Below are positions 54,338 through 62,273 of a DNA stretch of 64,000 bases, piece after piece (within the stretch, counting starts at the first letter, position 1; each line of letters starts with the position of its first letter). The DNA comes from Nostoc sp. LPT (GTDB taxonomy: Bacteria; Cyanobacteriota; Cyanobacteriia; Cyanobacteriales; Nostocaceae). The position numbers and the translations under genes are program-made. The DNA lies in the NCBI RefSeq assembly GCF_017115165.1, contig NZ_JABXKF010000175.1:1-64000 (forward strand), written 5' to 3'. A model generated the notes under the pieces. It saw only the letters and a list, made by a program, of their open reading frames with translations, had not been told where the DNA came from and did no database searches.

Positions 54338-54595
54338 CTACAGACGACCGATGTAAGTTAGTCCTAAAACGATGCCAACGCCAATAATATGACCAAAAGC
54401 CATCGCAGCAACGAATGTTGGAATACTAATTGGTAGGATAGGGAACTTGGGACCAACTAGGGGTTTTTCAATCCTAGTACTTAGTAAAACTATTACTAAG
54501 CTACTGATACTGATGATGATTCCTACTATGGGATTCCACGCAGGTGTTGCGGGAACAGATGCAGCGGCGGCTGCTAGTAAAATAGAATAAATCAA
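54338..54595 (-). CDS. psaK: Photosystem I subunit PsaK
   Basis: An 85-residue thylakoid membrane protein with two transmembrane helices and the PsaK pattern (NPIVGIIISISSLVIV, KPLVGPKFP, FVAAMAFGHIIGVGIVLGL). A peripheral PSI subunit that binds chlorophyll and can connect to antenna complexes. Length and the GPKFP loop fit cyanobacterial PsaK. It stands alone. Confidence 0.9.
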   Translation of the reverse strand: MIYSILLAAAAASVPATPAWNPIVGIIISISSLVIVLLSTRIEKPLVGPKFPILPISIPTFVAAMAFGHIIGVGIVLGLTYIGRL

Positions 54596-54716
54596 GCTTT
54601 TGTCTCCTAAACGGAAAAGTTAATGTAGACCTACAAGATTATAAAATTACAAGGCCCAAAAATTTTTTAGATAGTTTAGACTTTTCTGATGATTAGTTTA
54701 AATTTGTTAAATATTC

Positions 54717-55358
54717 ATGCGCGTTAAGATTTGCGGCATCACCCAACCACAGCAGTCTATAGCGATCGCCTCTCTAGGCGCAACGGCACTAGGATTTATT
54801 TGTGTACCAAACTCACCTCGTTACGTAACTACATCTCAAATTCGGGCAGCAGTGGCAGAACTCCCGGCAAATATTGACACAATTGGGGTTTTTGCCAATC
54901 TTAGTATCGCTGAAATCAGTCAGATAGTTACTGATTCTGGATTGACTGGTGTGCAGTTACACGGAGATGAATCACCGAATTTTTGCTACCAATTACGTCA
55001 AGCTTTACCTAATGTCGAAATTATTAAAGCACTGAGAATTTGTAGTCTTGAGCATCTCGACACAGCAGTTGATTACACAAAATATGTAGATACTTTGCTA
55101 CTTGACGCTTACCATCCGCAACAACTCGGTGGTACAGGCAAAACTTTAGATTGGAAGATGCTAGAACAATTTAGCCCTAGTTGTCCTTGGTTTTTAGCAG
55201 GAGGATTAACAGCCGATAATATTGTGCAAGCCCTAAATCAGGTTAATCCTAGCGGCGTTGATTTATCTAGTGGTGTGGAACGGACACCAGGAGATAAGGA
55301 TTTAGATAAAGTAGCACTCCTATTTCACAGTCTAAAGAACATTGGTAAAGTTACTTAG
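54717..55358 (+). CDS. trpF: Phosphoribosylanthranilate isomerase
   Basis: A 213-residue TIM-barrel enzyme: KICGITQPQ at the N-terminus with its catalytic Cys, [43 protein letters not shown] and [12 protein letters not shown] with the catalytic Asp before it. It catalyses a step of tryptophan synthesis. Divergent from psaK, alone as in most cyanobacteria, where trp genes are scattered. Confidence 0.96.
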   Translation: MRVKICGITQPQQSIAIASLGATALGFICVPNSPRYVTTSQIRAAVAELPANIDTIGVFANLSIAEISQIVTDSGLTGVQLHGDESPNFCYQLRQALPNVEIIKALRICSLEHLDTAVDYTKYVDTLLLDAYHPQQLGGTGKTLDWKMLEQFSPSCPWFLAGGLTADNIVQALNQVNPSGVDLSSGVERTPGDKDLDKVALLFHSLKNIGKVT

Positions 55359-55394
55359 AAGTTAGGAGTAATGAGTTTGAACTAACTCCTAACT

Positions 55395-55449
55395 CCTAAC
55401 TCAGCACTCAGCACTCAGCACTCAGCACTCAACACTCAGCACTCAGCAC
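55395..55449. repeat. Heptanucleotide repeat (CAGCACT)n
   Basis: About seven copies of CAGCACT with one CAACACT variant, between convergent trpF and folE. The same heptamer recurs between the acyl-ACP reductase and oxygenase genes (59,577-59,720). Confidence 0.9.
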
Positions 55450-56157
55450 TTAAAAAAATGGTGGTTGGTGGCGAATTAAGTTAAAAAATTCTTCGCGGGT
55501 TTTGTGCTCCTCTTGGAACACACCAACCATTGCGCTAGTGACAGTCCAGGAACCTGGTTTCTGAACGCCACGCATTACCATACACATGTGGCTAGCTTCC
55601 ATCACGACAGCAACGCCTTGAGGTTCCAGAATCGTCTGGATTGCTTCGGCAATTTGGCGGGTTAGTCTCTCTTGTACTTGTAAGCGACGGGAATACATCT
55701 CAACAATCCGGGCCAGCTTACTCAGTCCGACAACTTTTTGGTTGGGGATATAAGCAACGTGTGCTCTACCCATAAATGGCAGCATGTGGTGTTCGCACAG
55801 ACTAAAGAAGTTAATATCTCTAACAAGTACCATCTCGCTATGCCCTTCATCAAAGATGGCATCGTTAACGAGTTCTTCAAGAGATTGGTTGTAGCCACTG
55901 GTAAGAAACCGCATTGCTTCGGCTACTCGTTTGGGTGTTTTGAGAAGTCCTTCGCGTTCGGGGTCTTCGCCAACTCCCAGTATTAATGTCCGCACGGCGT
56001 CTTTCATTTCGTCCAGCTGTTCCTCTGTTGGCTGGAACACATCCGCTTGTCGCCCGTTGTGGGTGTTGCGATCGGGTCTTGGAGTTATGGCTTCTGCCAA
56101 GTCGGGAATCAGAGGCGATTGAGAGCAATTGGAACCGTTGGAACTAGCAATAGTCAT
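55450..56157 (-). CDS. folE: GTP cyclohydrolase I
   Basis: A 235-residue enzyme. A polar N-terminal extension (1-55) precedes the catalytic domain with [17 protein letters not shown], the Zn-binding Cys/His set, and [25 protein letters not shown]. It makes dihydroneopterin triphosphate, the first step to tetrahydrofolate and other pterins. All catalytic parts are complete. Confidence 0.96.
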   Translation of the reverse strand: MTIASSNGSNCSQSPLIPDLAEAITPRPDRNTHNGRQADVFQPTEEQLDEMKDAVRTLILGVGEDPEREGLLKTPKRVAEAMRFLTSGYNQSLEELVNDAIFDEGHSEMVLVRDINFFSLCEHHMLPFMGRAHVAYIPNQKVVGLSKLARIVEMYSRRLQVQERLTRQIAEAIQTILEPQGVAVVMEASHMCMVMRGVQKPGSWTVTSAMVGVFQEEHKTREEFFNLIRHQPPFF

Positions 56158-56190
56158 GATTCAGTCTTGGTTATGGTTTAGTCATATAGT

Positions 56191-56275
56191 CATTAGTCAT
56201 TGGTCATTGGTCATTGGTCATTGGTCATTTGCAAAAGACAAAGGACAAAAGACAAAACAAAGGACGAAGGACTAA
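56191..56275. repeat. Heptanucleotide repeats (CATTGGT, AAAGGAC)
   Basis: Four or five CATTGGT units followed by AAAGACA/AAAGGAC units between SDR and folE, ending about at the SDR stop. Confidence 0.8.
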
Positions 56276-57001
56276 TTAGAGTGCGCCAGCGCTGGGCATG
56301 AGGGTCAATTCATCAATCACTGCCTGTTGTGGTAACAGAACTGTGTGGAGAATTGACTGAGCCACAATTTCCGGGGTTAACATTTTAGAACGGTCTAAGT
56401 TGATATGGACTGTTTCTGTATCCCAAAGTTCGGTATTGACTGCGCCAGGACAAATAGCTGTGACACGAATGCCGTGAGTGCGTTCTTCTTGTGCCAGGGT
56501 TTGAGAGAGGGCTATCAAACCAGCTTTGCTGACGCTGTATGCTCCCCAACCGGGAAAAGGTTGCTTGGCGGCAATTGAGGCGACGTTAATAATTGTGCCT
56601 GTGCCCCGATCGCGCATTGAAGGTAAAATCCCCACAATGCACTGAAACACGCTGGTGAGATTCAAGTCAATTACCTGCTGCCAATCCTCTAGGGGAGTTT
56701 CGCTTAAAGTGCCTGTATAGGCGATGCCAGCATTGTTTACCAGAATGTTTATATCACCAAAGTCAAGAGCGATCGCTTGGATCTTTTCTTTGACTTCCAA
56801 GGTCCGCGCTAAATCTACAGCGTAAGCTTTCGCTTCCACCCCTGTATGCTCTACAGCTTGTCTTACCGCCTCCAATTTATCCAAAGAACGGCTGACTAAG
56901 GCGACATCTATTCCCGCTTTCGCAAAGGCTAAAGCCGTTGCTTTCCCAATTCCACTACTTGCCCCAGTAATCAGGGCGCGTCGTTTTTGCTCAACACTCA
57001 T
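56276..57001 (-). CDS. Short-chain dehydrogenase/reductase (SDR)
   Basis: A 241-residue classical SDR from the ATG at 57001, with GGGAG about eight bases upstream. Rossmann motif TGASSGIG, NNAG motif (ILVNNAGIAY), catalytic Ser (INVASIAA), Tyr and Lys (YSVSKAG). Substrate unknown; such enzymes reduce or oxidise alcohols and ketones with NAD(P). The frame could begin at 57031, but those extra 10 residues are not conserved-looking. Confidence 0.87.
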   Translation of the reverse strand: MSVEQKRRALITGASSGIGKATALAFAKAGIDVALVSRSLDKLEAVRQAVEHTGVEAKAYAVDLARTLEVKEKIQAIALDFGDINILVNNAGIAYTGTLSETPLEDWQQVIDLNLTSVFQCIVGILPSMRDRGTGTIINVASIAAKQPFPGWGAYSVSKAGLIALSQTLAQEERTHGIRVTAICPGAVNTELWDTETVHINLDRSKMLTPEIVAQSILHTVLLPQQAVIDELTLMPSAGAL

Positions 57002-57031
57002 GGTGTCTCCCAATTTTTTGGCAGTTCCCAA

Positions 57032-57367
57032 AGCCTATTACTACCCCATTATTCACACTTCTCGGTTTGGATAGATTAAAGGAATCTAAAAATCTGATAA
57101 TTTCCATTAAGCAGATGCTATGATTCAGCACAATAGTTACCCGTGTTGTGGTTTTAGCAGTGAAGACAAAAAATTGTTGCCTGGAAAACCACGCGGTACA
57201 TCGTAGATTCAAATTAGATTATTTACATAATACAAAATCCACTCAATCAAATTGAGTAGATTTGCCAAACATGCAAATGCCTATGGCTAGATTGTTAAAA
57301 ATCTTTAAGCACATAGGCAATTATAATAGCATTGCTGCCTTTACTAATAAATCATTATGCAGTGCCG
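57032..57367. other. 335-bp gap with two inverted repeats
   Basis: ACTCAAT/ATTGAGT hairpin (57241-57257) and a looser TGCCTATG/CATAGGCA pair (57278-57285 and 57312-57319) lie between the accA stop and the SDR promoter. They could form an accA terminator, but no strong T-run follows. Confidence 0.5.
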
Positions 57368-58348
57368 TTAGTGGGCAACTTCTGTAAAAACACCAATTTT
57401 GCGGAATTTTTCATAGCGCAGTTGACGGCGTTCTGGAGCGGTTAAACGATTGAGTTCGTCTAAATTTTCCATCAGCACTTGCTTGAGAGTAGTAGCGGCT
57501 TTTAAGGGGTCGGAATGAGCGCCACCAGTGGGTTCAGGCAGTATTTGGTCGATAATTCCCAACTTTTTCAGGTCGTGGGAAATAATTTTTAGCGCTACAG
57601 CGGCTTGGGGAGCCTTACCAGCATCTTTCCACAAAATGGCGGCGCAGGCTTCGGGAGTGGCGACGGTATAAACGGAGTGTTCAAACATGAGTAGGCGATC
57701 GCCTACACCAATACCAAGTGCGCCACCGGAACCACCTTCACCAATGACTGTGCAGATAATTGGCACATCTAAGCAAAACATTTCCCGCAAGTTGTAAGCG
57801 ATCGCTTCTCCTTGACCTTGGTGTTCTGCTTCTACCCCAGACCAAGCTCCGGGCGTATCGATAAAAGTTAGTATCGGCATACTAAACTTGTTGGCGTGTT
57901 CCATCAATCGCATAGCTTTGCGATAGCCGCCAGGGTAAGGCATTCCAAAGTTACGGGCAATATTGTCTTTAGTATCGCGACCCTTTTGATGACCCAACAT
58001 CACCACAGGTTGCCCACTCAGACGACCAACACCACCAACTAAAGCCGGATCGTCACCACCACAGCGATCGCCATGCAATTCCATCCATTCATCACTAATT
58101 GCCTGAATGTAATCGAGAGTACTGGGGCGACGCGGATGACGAGCGACTTGCAATCGCTGGGACGGGGATAGACTAGTGAAAATTTCCTCACGCAGTTGCA
58201 TAGCGCGTGCTTCTAGTTGACGAATTTGACTAGAAACATCGACGCCATTTTCTTCTGCAAGTTGCCGAATTTGATCGATTCGGGTTGCAAGTTCTGCTAG
58301 GGGCTTTTCAAAATCTAACAGTAGCGGTTTACGCTCGGTAGTTGTCAT
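57368..58348 (-). CDS. accA: Acetyl-CoA carboxylase carboxyltransferase subunit alpha
   Basis: A 326-residue subunit with the carboxyltransferase crotonase-like fold: [54 protein letters not shown]. It carboxylates acetyl-CoA with AccD for fatty acid synthesis. Directly downstream of the acyl-ACP reductase, 98 bp apart. That is a common cyanobacterial order (ado, aar, accA), linking alkane and fatty acid metabolism. Confidence 0.96.
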   Translation of the reverse strand: MTTTERKPLLLDFEKPLAELATRIDQIRQLAEENGVDVSSQIRQLEARAMQLREEIFTSLSPSQRLQVARHPRRPSTLDYIQAISDEWMELHGDRCGGDDPALVGGVGRLSGQPVVMLGHQKGRDTKDNIARNFGMPYPGGYRKAMRLMEHANKFSMPILTFIDTPGAWSGVEAEHQGQGEAIAYNLREMFCLDVPIICTVIGEGGSGGALGIGVGDRLLMFEHSVYTVATPEACAAILWKDAGKAPQAAVALKIISHDLKKLGIIDQILPEPTGGAHSDPLKAATTLKQVLMENLDELNRLTAPERRQLRYEKFRKIGVFTEVAH

Positions 58349-58378
58349 CGTAGGGATTATAAGTACGAGTTATAAGTT

Positions 58379-58446
58379 ATCCATCTTTTGTCTTTTGTCA
58401 TTTGTCATTTATCCTTTGTCCTTTGCAAATAACAAATGACCAATGA
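58379..58446. repeat. Intergenic TTTGTCA / CAAATGA repeats
   Basis: Repeated TTTTGTC/TTTGTCA/TTTATCC heptamers, followed by CAAATGACCAATGAC-type units, between accA and the acyl-ACP reductase gene. Confidence 0.75.
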
Positions 58447-59466
58447 CTAAACCAGCAGTGGTCTAAATCCATGTTTCACTGATACCTTACCAATCTGCTC
58501 CATTTTGTCTACGGTAATCTGATTCCGTCCCCACGAAAAGTTCGTGTATAACTTCTCAAATTCCAGCAGCATTGATTCGGCAAAACAAGCAAACAACTGG
58601 CGGGCTGGCACGTCCATATTGACGATTTTCATGATTTTCCAGTCAATATCCAGGGAATGCTCTACAATTCCACCATTTAGCACGTATACACCAGGATGCT
58701 GAATTTTAGTCGCTAAGTTTTTAGGATAGCCACCATCAATCAACAAACAGGGTTGTTTCAAAGTGATAAGGTCAATTTCCACGCCTTTAGGCATACTAGC
58801 AACCCAAACTACAATGTCAGCTTCAGGCAGTGCTTCTGTCAAACCCATGATTTTTCCTCGTCCTAGTTCGCCTTGCAGTTCTTTGAGGCGTTCTTGATCG
58901 CGGGCGATCAACAAAAGTTCTTTGACATCTGTTTTCGCGTCTAGCCAGCGGGTAACAGCACTACCAATATCCCCAGTTGCCCCACATATAGCAACAGTCG
59001 CTTTTGACAGATCGATTCCCAGTTGTTTTGAGGCTTCTTCCACCTGCTTACAAATAATGTAGGCAGTATGCGTGTTTCCTGTGGTGAACCGTTCAAACTC
59101 TAGTTTAATATTGCGGACTTGGCTAAACTGGTCTAACTTAAAGTTTTCAAAAATAATTGAGGAAAATCCCCCTAAAGCTGTAATGTTAATACCATGCTTT
59201 TGTGCATGGGCCATAGCGTTGAGGATTTTGCGGGTTGCGGCTTTGATCCGACGGCTAGCCAGCATCTCCGGCAAAAAGCAAGATTCTACATACCGTCCTT
59301 CAATTTTTTGCCCAGTTATACTGGTGACAATAATCGTATCGACAATTTGCGGTGGGGCGCTGCACCAAAAGTCTAGCCCTTGATCGGCATATTCTGGGTA
59401 TCCCAATTCTTGAGCTACCGCTTGAGCGTGTTCTAAACTAGTCAGATGTCCAATTAGACCAAACAT
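58447..59466 (-). CDS. aar: Long-chain acyl-[acyl-carrier-protein] reductase
   Basis: A 339-residue enzyme. The N-terminus starts [19 protein letters not shown] Rossmann segment follows ([20 protein letters not shown]), and the middle carries the conserved [11 protein letters not shown]. It reduces fatty acyl-ACP to the aldehyde with NADPH. It follows the aldehyde-deformylating oxygenase gene on the same strand. Together they make C15/C17 alkanes. The two are separated here by 255 bp containing a tandem duplication. Confidence 0.95.
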   Translation of the reverse strand: MFGLIGHLTSLEHAQAVAQELGYPEYADQGLDFWCSAPPQIVDTIIVTSITGQKIEGRYVESCFLPEMLASRRIKAATRKILNAMAHAQKHGINITALGGFSSIIFENFKLDQFSQVRNIKLEFERFTTGNTHTAYIICKQVEEASKQLGIDLSKATVAICGATGDIGSAVTRWLDAKTDVKELLLIARDQERLKELQGELGRGKIMGLTEALPEADIVVWVASMPKGVEIDLITLKQPCLLIDGGYPKNLATKIQHPGVYVLNGGIVEHSLDIDWKIMKIVNMDVPARQLFACFAESMLLEFEKLYTNFSWGRNQITVDKMEQIGKVSVKHGFRPLLV

Positions 59467-59490
59467 GTAGTGATTATTAGGCTTATGCTG

Positions 59491-59720
59491 TCTTGAGGGC
59501 GTGGAATAAATAAGTGGTTTAGCAGTCCTGAGTCCTAAGTCCTGAGTTTTGAAGTTCTGAATTGAAATTTGAACTACTCAGCACTCAGCACTCGTTACTC
59601 AGCACTTTCTTGAGGCGTGAAATAAATAAGTGGTTTAGCAGTCCTGAGTCCTAAGTCCTGAGTTCTGAAGTTCTGAGAAATTTGAACTACTCAGCACTCA
59701 GCACTCGTTACTCAGCACTT
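59491..59720. repeat. ~117-bp direct tandem duplication between ado and aar
   Basis: The sequence from 59491 to 59607 is repeated at 59608 to 59720, with a few small indels and substitutions (for example GAGGGCGTGG against GAGGCGTGA). Each copy includes a GTCCTGAGTCCTAAGTCCTG-type block and CAGCACT heptamers. A recent duplication, enlarging the ado-aar gap. Confidence 0.9.
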
Positions 59721-59721
59721 T

Positions 59722-60420
59722 TTAAGCGGCGATGAGTCCGTAGGCTGACAAGCGCATGATATCGCGAGTCGTGAAACCTATGTTACTTAATGCTTCACCG
59801 TATTGAATCATAAAGTCTTCTACCAAAGCATCTTTTTCCATTGCCATTGTGTGGGCATCACCTTCTACTTTGTTGAGCATTTTCCAGACGATGGGTAGGT
59901 TCTGGCGATTTGCAAGTTCAAGTTCAGCTTTGGATTCTGTGAAGTGTTCTTTCAACCAAACTTCTCCAAAGTTGAGGTGGCTGTATTCATCTTTTACTAC
60001 TCCCTCCGTGATTTTGCGTGCAAAAGCGTCAGCGACAGGAATGTAAATGTTATATGCTGCGATCGCAAAACATTCGATAATCAAAGATTGAATTAACAGA
60101 CAAGTGACGACCTTCCCGGACGCCGCTGCTATTTGGAAATTCTGGTGTAGTCCAGAGAAAAATTCTTTAGCAAATTGCAAATCTGGGGTAACATCCAAAT
60201 TTCGTCCACAAGCTTCAAATCCTTTCTTGTGTCGGCTTTCCATCTTCGAGAGACGAATCAATTCATCATGAGATTCCGGCAGCAGTTCGGCTAATGTGAT
60301 GTAATTTTCATGGGCTTCTTGTTCCCCTTCAATTACGATCGCATTAATCCGGCTATAAGCATCTTTGTATGTTTCGCTCTTGAAATCTAATTCTTTAAAT
60401 TGGTCTGCAAGCTGCTGCAT
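59722..60420 (-). CDS. ado: Aldehyde-deformylating oxygenase
   Basis: A 232-residue ferritin-like di-iron enzyme: [53 protein letters not shown] supply the Glu/His metal ligands. It converts fatty aldehydes to alkanes and formate with oxygen and reductant. Full length. It is the first gene before aar and accA on the minus strand and has its own 180-bp upstream gap, so it is probably transcribed from its own promoter. Confidence 0.96.
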   Translation of the reverse strand: MQQLADQFKELDFKSETYKDAYSRINAIVIEGEQEAHENYITLAELLPESHDELIRLSKMESRHKKGFEACGRNLDVTPDLQFAKEFFSGLHQNFQIAAASGKVVTCLLIQSLIIECFAIAAYNIYIPVADAFARKITEGVVKDEYSHLNFGEVWLKEHFTESKAELELANRQNLPIVWKMLNKVEGDAHTMAMEKDALVEDFMIQYGEALSNIGFTTRDIMRLSAYGLIAA

Positions 60421-60601
60421 GGTTATGTTTACTCCTGTAAACTTGAATTATTTGACACCAAGATTGAATTTACCCTATGAACTGTAGAGTAACAATCACT
60501 GTGGTTTAATTTAACTTAACAAGTAGACTATGTTTATACATTAATTGTTGCTGGGGGCAATGCTCTAGTACTAGCGAAATAAATGCTTTGCGACCCAAGT
60601 T

Positions 60602-61429
60602 ATGTTTAAACCAAACCCGAATGTAAAATCTGGTGATTTTTTGAGCCTAGTAATCTTACTGCTAGGGGCATTTATCGTTCTACTACCGCTGTTTGTGGTC
60701 TTTCTCACCTCCTTTGCACCGACAGCCGCCAGCCCAGAAAATTTGTCCAAAAATAACTGGTCTTTAGCAAATTACCGCGTTGCGTGGCAACAGGGAAAAT
60801 TTTTGCTGGCGTTTGCTAATTCTACCTTGGTAGCGATCGCTGTGACGGCGTTTCAGATTGTCACTTCTGCTTTGGCTGGTTACGCCCTAGCACGGTTGAA
60901 GTTTCGGGGACGCCAAGCACTGCTATTAGTCGTTTTAGCAACTTTAGTGATTCCCTTTCAGTTATTGGTGATTCCCATCTTTTTGGTGTTGAAGTGGGGA
61001 CACCTGATAAATACATACTGGGCGCTCATTTTACCCACTGCGGTTAGCGGATTTGGGATTTTCTTATTACGTCAGTATTTCCAGACAATTCCCGTAGAGT
61101 TAGAGGAAGCCGCAGCGATAGATGGGGCGAACCGACTGCAAATATTGTGGCGGGTGATGTTACCTTTAGCCCGTCCGGCCTTGCTAACGCTGTTTTTATT
61201 CACCTTCATCGGAGAGTGGAATGATTTGTTTAAACCTCTAGTATTTACGACAAGACCAGAATTAAGGACAGTACAACTAGCGTTGGCTGAGTTTCAGGAG
61301 CAATTTACGAATAATTGGCCCTTGATGATGGCAGCAGTGACAATAGCGACAGTGCCAGTAATGGTATTATTTATCATCGGTCAGCGTCAATTTCTTCAGG
61401 GTATTGCTGTGACGGGGATTAAGAATTAG
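60602..61429 (+). CDS. Carbohydrate ABC transporter permease (MalG-type)
   Basis: A 275-residue membrane permease with six likely helices and the EAA cytoplasmic loop: EEAAAIDGANRLQILWRVMLPLARP (about 180-204) that docks the ATPase. Sequence pattern fits the CUT1 MalG/UgpE group of sugar importers. No binding protein, second permease or ATPase is in the window, so it is an orphan, presumably sharing partners encoded elsewhere. The sugar is unknown. Confidence 0.9.
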   Translation: MFKPNPNVKSGDFLSLVILLLGAFIVLLPLFVVFLTSFAPTAASPENLSKNNWSLANYRVAWQQGKFLLAFANSTLVAIAVTAFQIVTSALAGYALARLKFRGRQALLLVVLATLVIPFQLLVIPIFLVLKWGHLINTYWALILPTAVSGFGIFLLRQYFQTIPVELEEAAAIDGANRLQILWRVMLPLARPALLTLFLFTFIGEWNDLFKPLVFTTRPELRTVQLALAEFQEQFTNNWPLMMAAVTIATVPVMVLFIIGQRQFLQGIAVTGIKN

Positions 61430-61778
61430 TGGGGAAACAGGCAAGAATGGAAGCCCGATTTTAGTTAGGGACTTCCAAATAAAAAAATAATCAATCGTTT
61501 AGGTAAGCAGGGGGAGCAGGGAGCAGGGGGCAGGGGGCAGGGAGCAGGGAGCAGAGAGCAGGGAGCAGAGAGCAGGATAATTGAGTAATTTAATTCTTGG
61601 ATGTCCCTTACTAGACAAGATGCCCACTCTACAATAAATAATTTGAATTGGTGTTATCTCAAAATAAGCTGCAAAGGAAATTCCGCAGGGAAACATGAAC
61701 TTTTATGACACTCAGCGTAATCATTGCTAACTAAACTGAAGCAATAATTATACACATTCCGTCAGGAAGGAAAACAAT
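61430..61778. other. 350-bp gap with GC-rich heptamers
   Basis: A GGGAGCA / GGGGGCA / AGAGAGC repeat block at about 61,505-61,576 fills part of it. The AGGAAGG ribosome-binding site of the next gene is at about 61,766. Confidence 0.6.
61505..61576. repeat. Heptanucleotide repeat (GGGAGCA and variants)
   Basis: About nine units of GGGAGCA/GGGGGCA/AGAGAGC. It resembles the GAGGAGCAGAGGAGCA stretch inside the CopA coding sequence at about 22,790-22,808. Confidence 0.85.
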
Positions 61779-62105
61779 ATGAGCTCTCAACAAGTCATAG
61801 ACCCTCAAATATTACAGCAGTTACAAGAAGAGATTCAGCAGAAAATGGATCAAAGCCTAGAAAATGCTGACTTACATTCAGTGCTTGAAAAGTACGGCCT
61901 ATTAGAATATAGAGTCTTGAGAATTCATTGGCAGTGTAATCTCGACCCCAATCAACTCAAATCTGATGATGCAGTTGATGAAGAGCAACCTAATGCATTA
62001 TTGGCAGAAACTTCAACAGCTTCAATACCAGAAATTGTGTTAGTCAAAAAAGCATTGTGTATCCCTTGCCCGTCAACTGGCAGCCCTTTAGGCTGTTACT
62101 GCTAA
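61779..62105 (+). CDS. Small protein with Cys-rich C-terminus, RiPP-precursor-like
   Basis: A 108-residue protein: a charged, helical N-terminal portion (about 1-70, including LQQLQEEIQQKMDQSLENAD and LEKYGLLEYRVLRIHW), an acidic linker, and a compact tail ALCIPCPSTGSPLGCYC containing four Cys, two Ser and one Thr. A long leader-like region with a short Cys/Ser/Thr-rich tail is the usual outline of ribosomally made, modified peptide precursors. No modifying enzyme (LanM, radical SAM, YcaO) is present in the window. A strong AGGAAGG site precedes the ATG by about nine bases. Alternatively it is an unmodified metal-binding or disulfide protein. Confidence 0.5.
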   Translation: MSSQQVIDPQILQQLQEEIQQKMDQSLENADLHSVLEKYGLLEYRVLRIHWQCNLDPNQLKSDDAVDEEQPNALLAETSTASIPEIVLVKKALCIPCPSTGSPLGCYC

Positions 62106-62273
62106 ATAATTTAATCTTCGGACTGCAAAGAGTTTATTCTAGTGAATGTAAAAATACTAAACTTTGCTTTTATGTAGTAGTTAGGCTACAGAGATGACAT
62201 CAGCGTACTAACATCACTAATTAGCAAAAAGCAGTATTTTAATAAACTCTTATTTTTTGAGCGCAAGTTTTTC
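62106..62273. other. 168-bp gap with inverted repeats
   Basis: AAGAGTTTATT (62128-62138) and AATAAACTCTT (62241-62251) are perfect 11-bp inverted repeats about 100 bp apart. No gene lies between them. They lie between the Cys-rich protein and the haemagglutinin-type gene. Confidence 0.6.
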
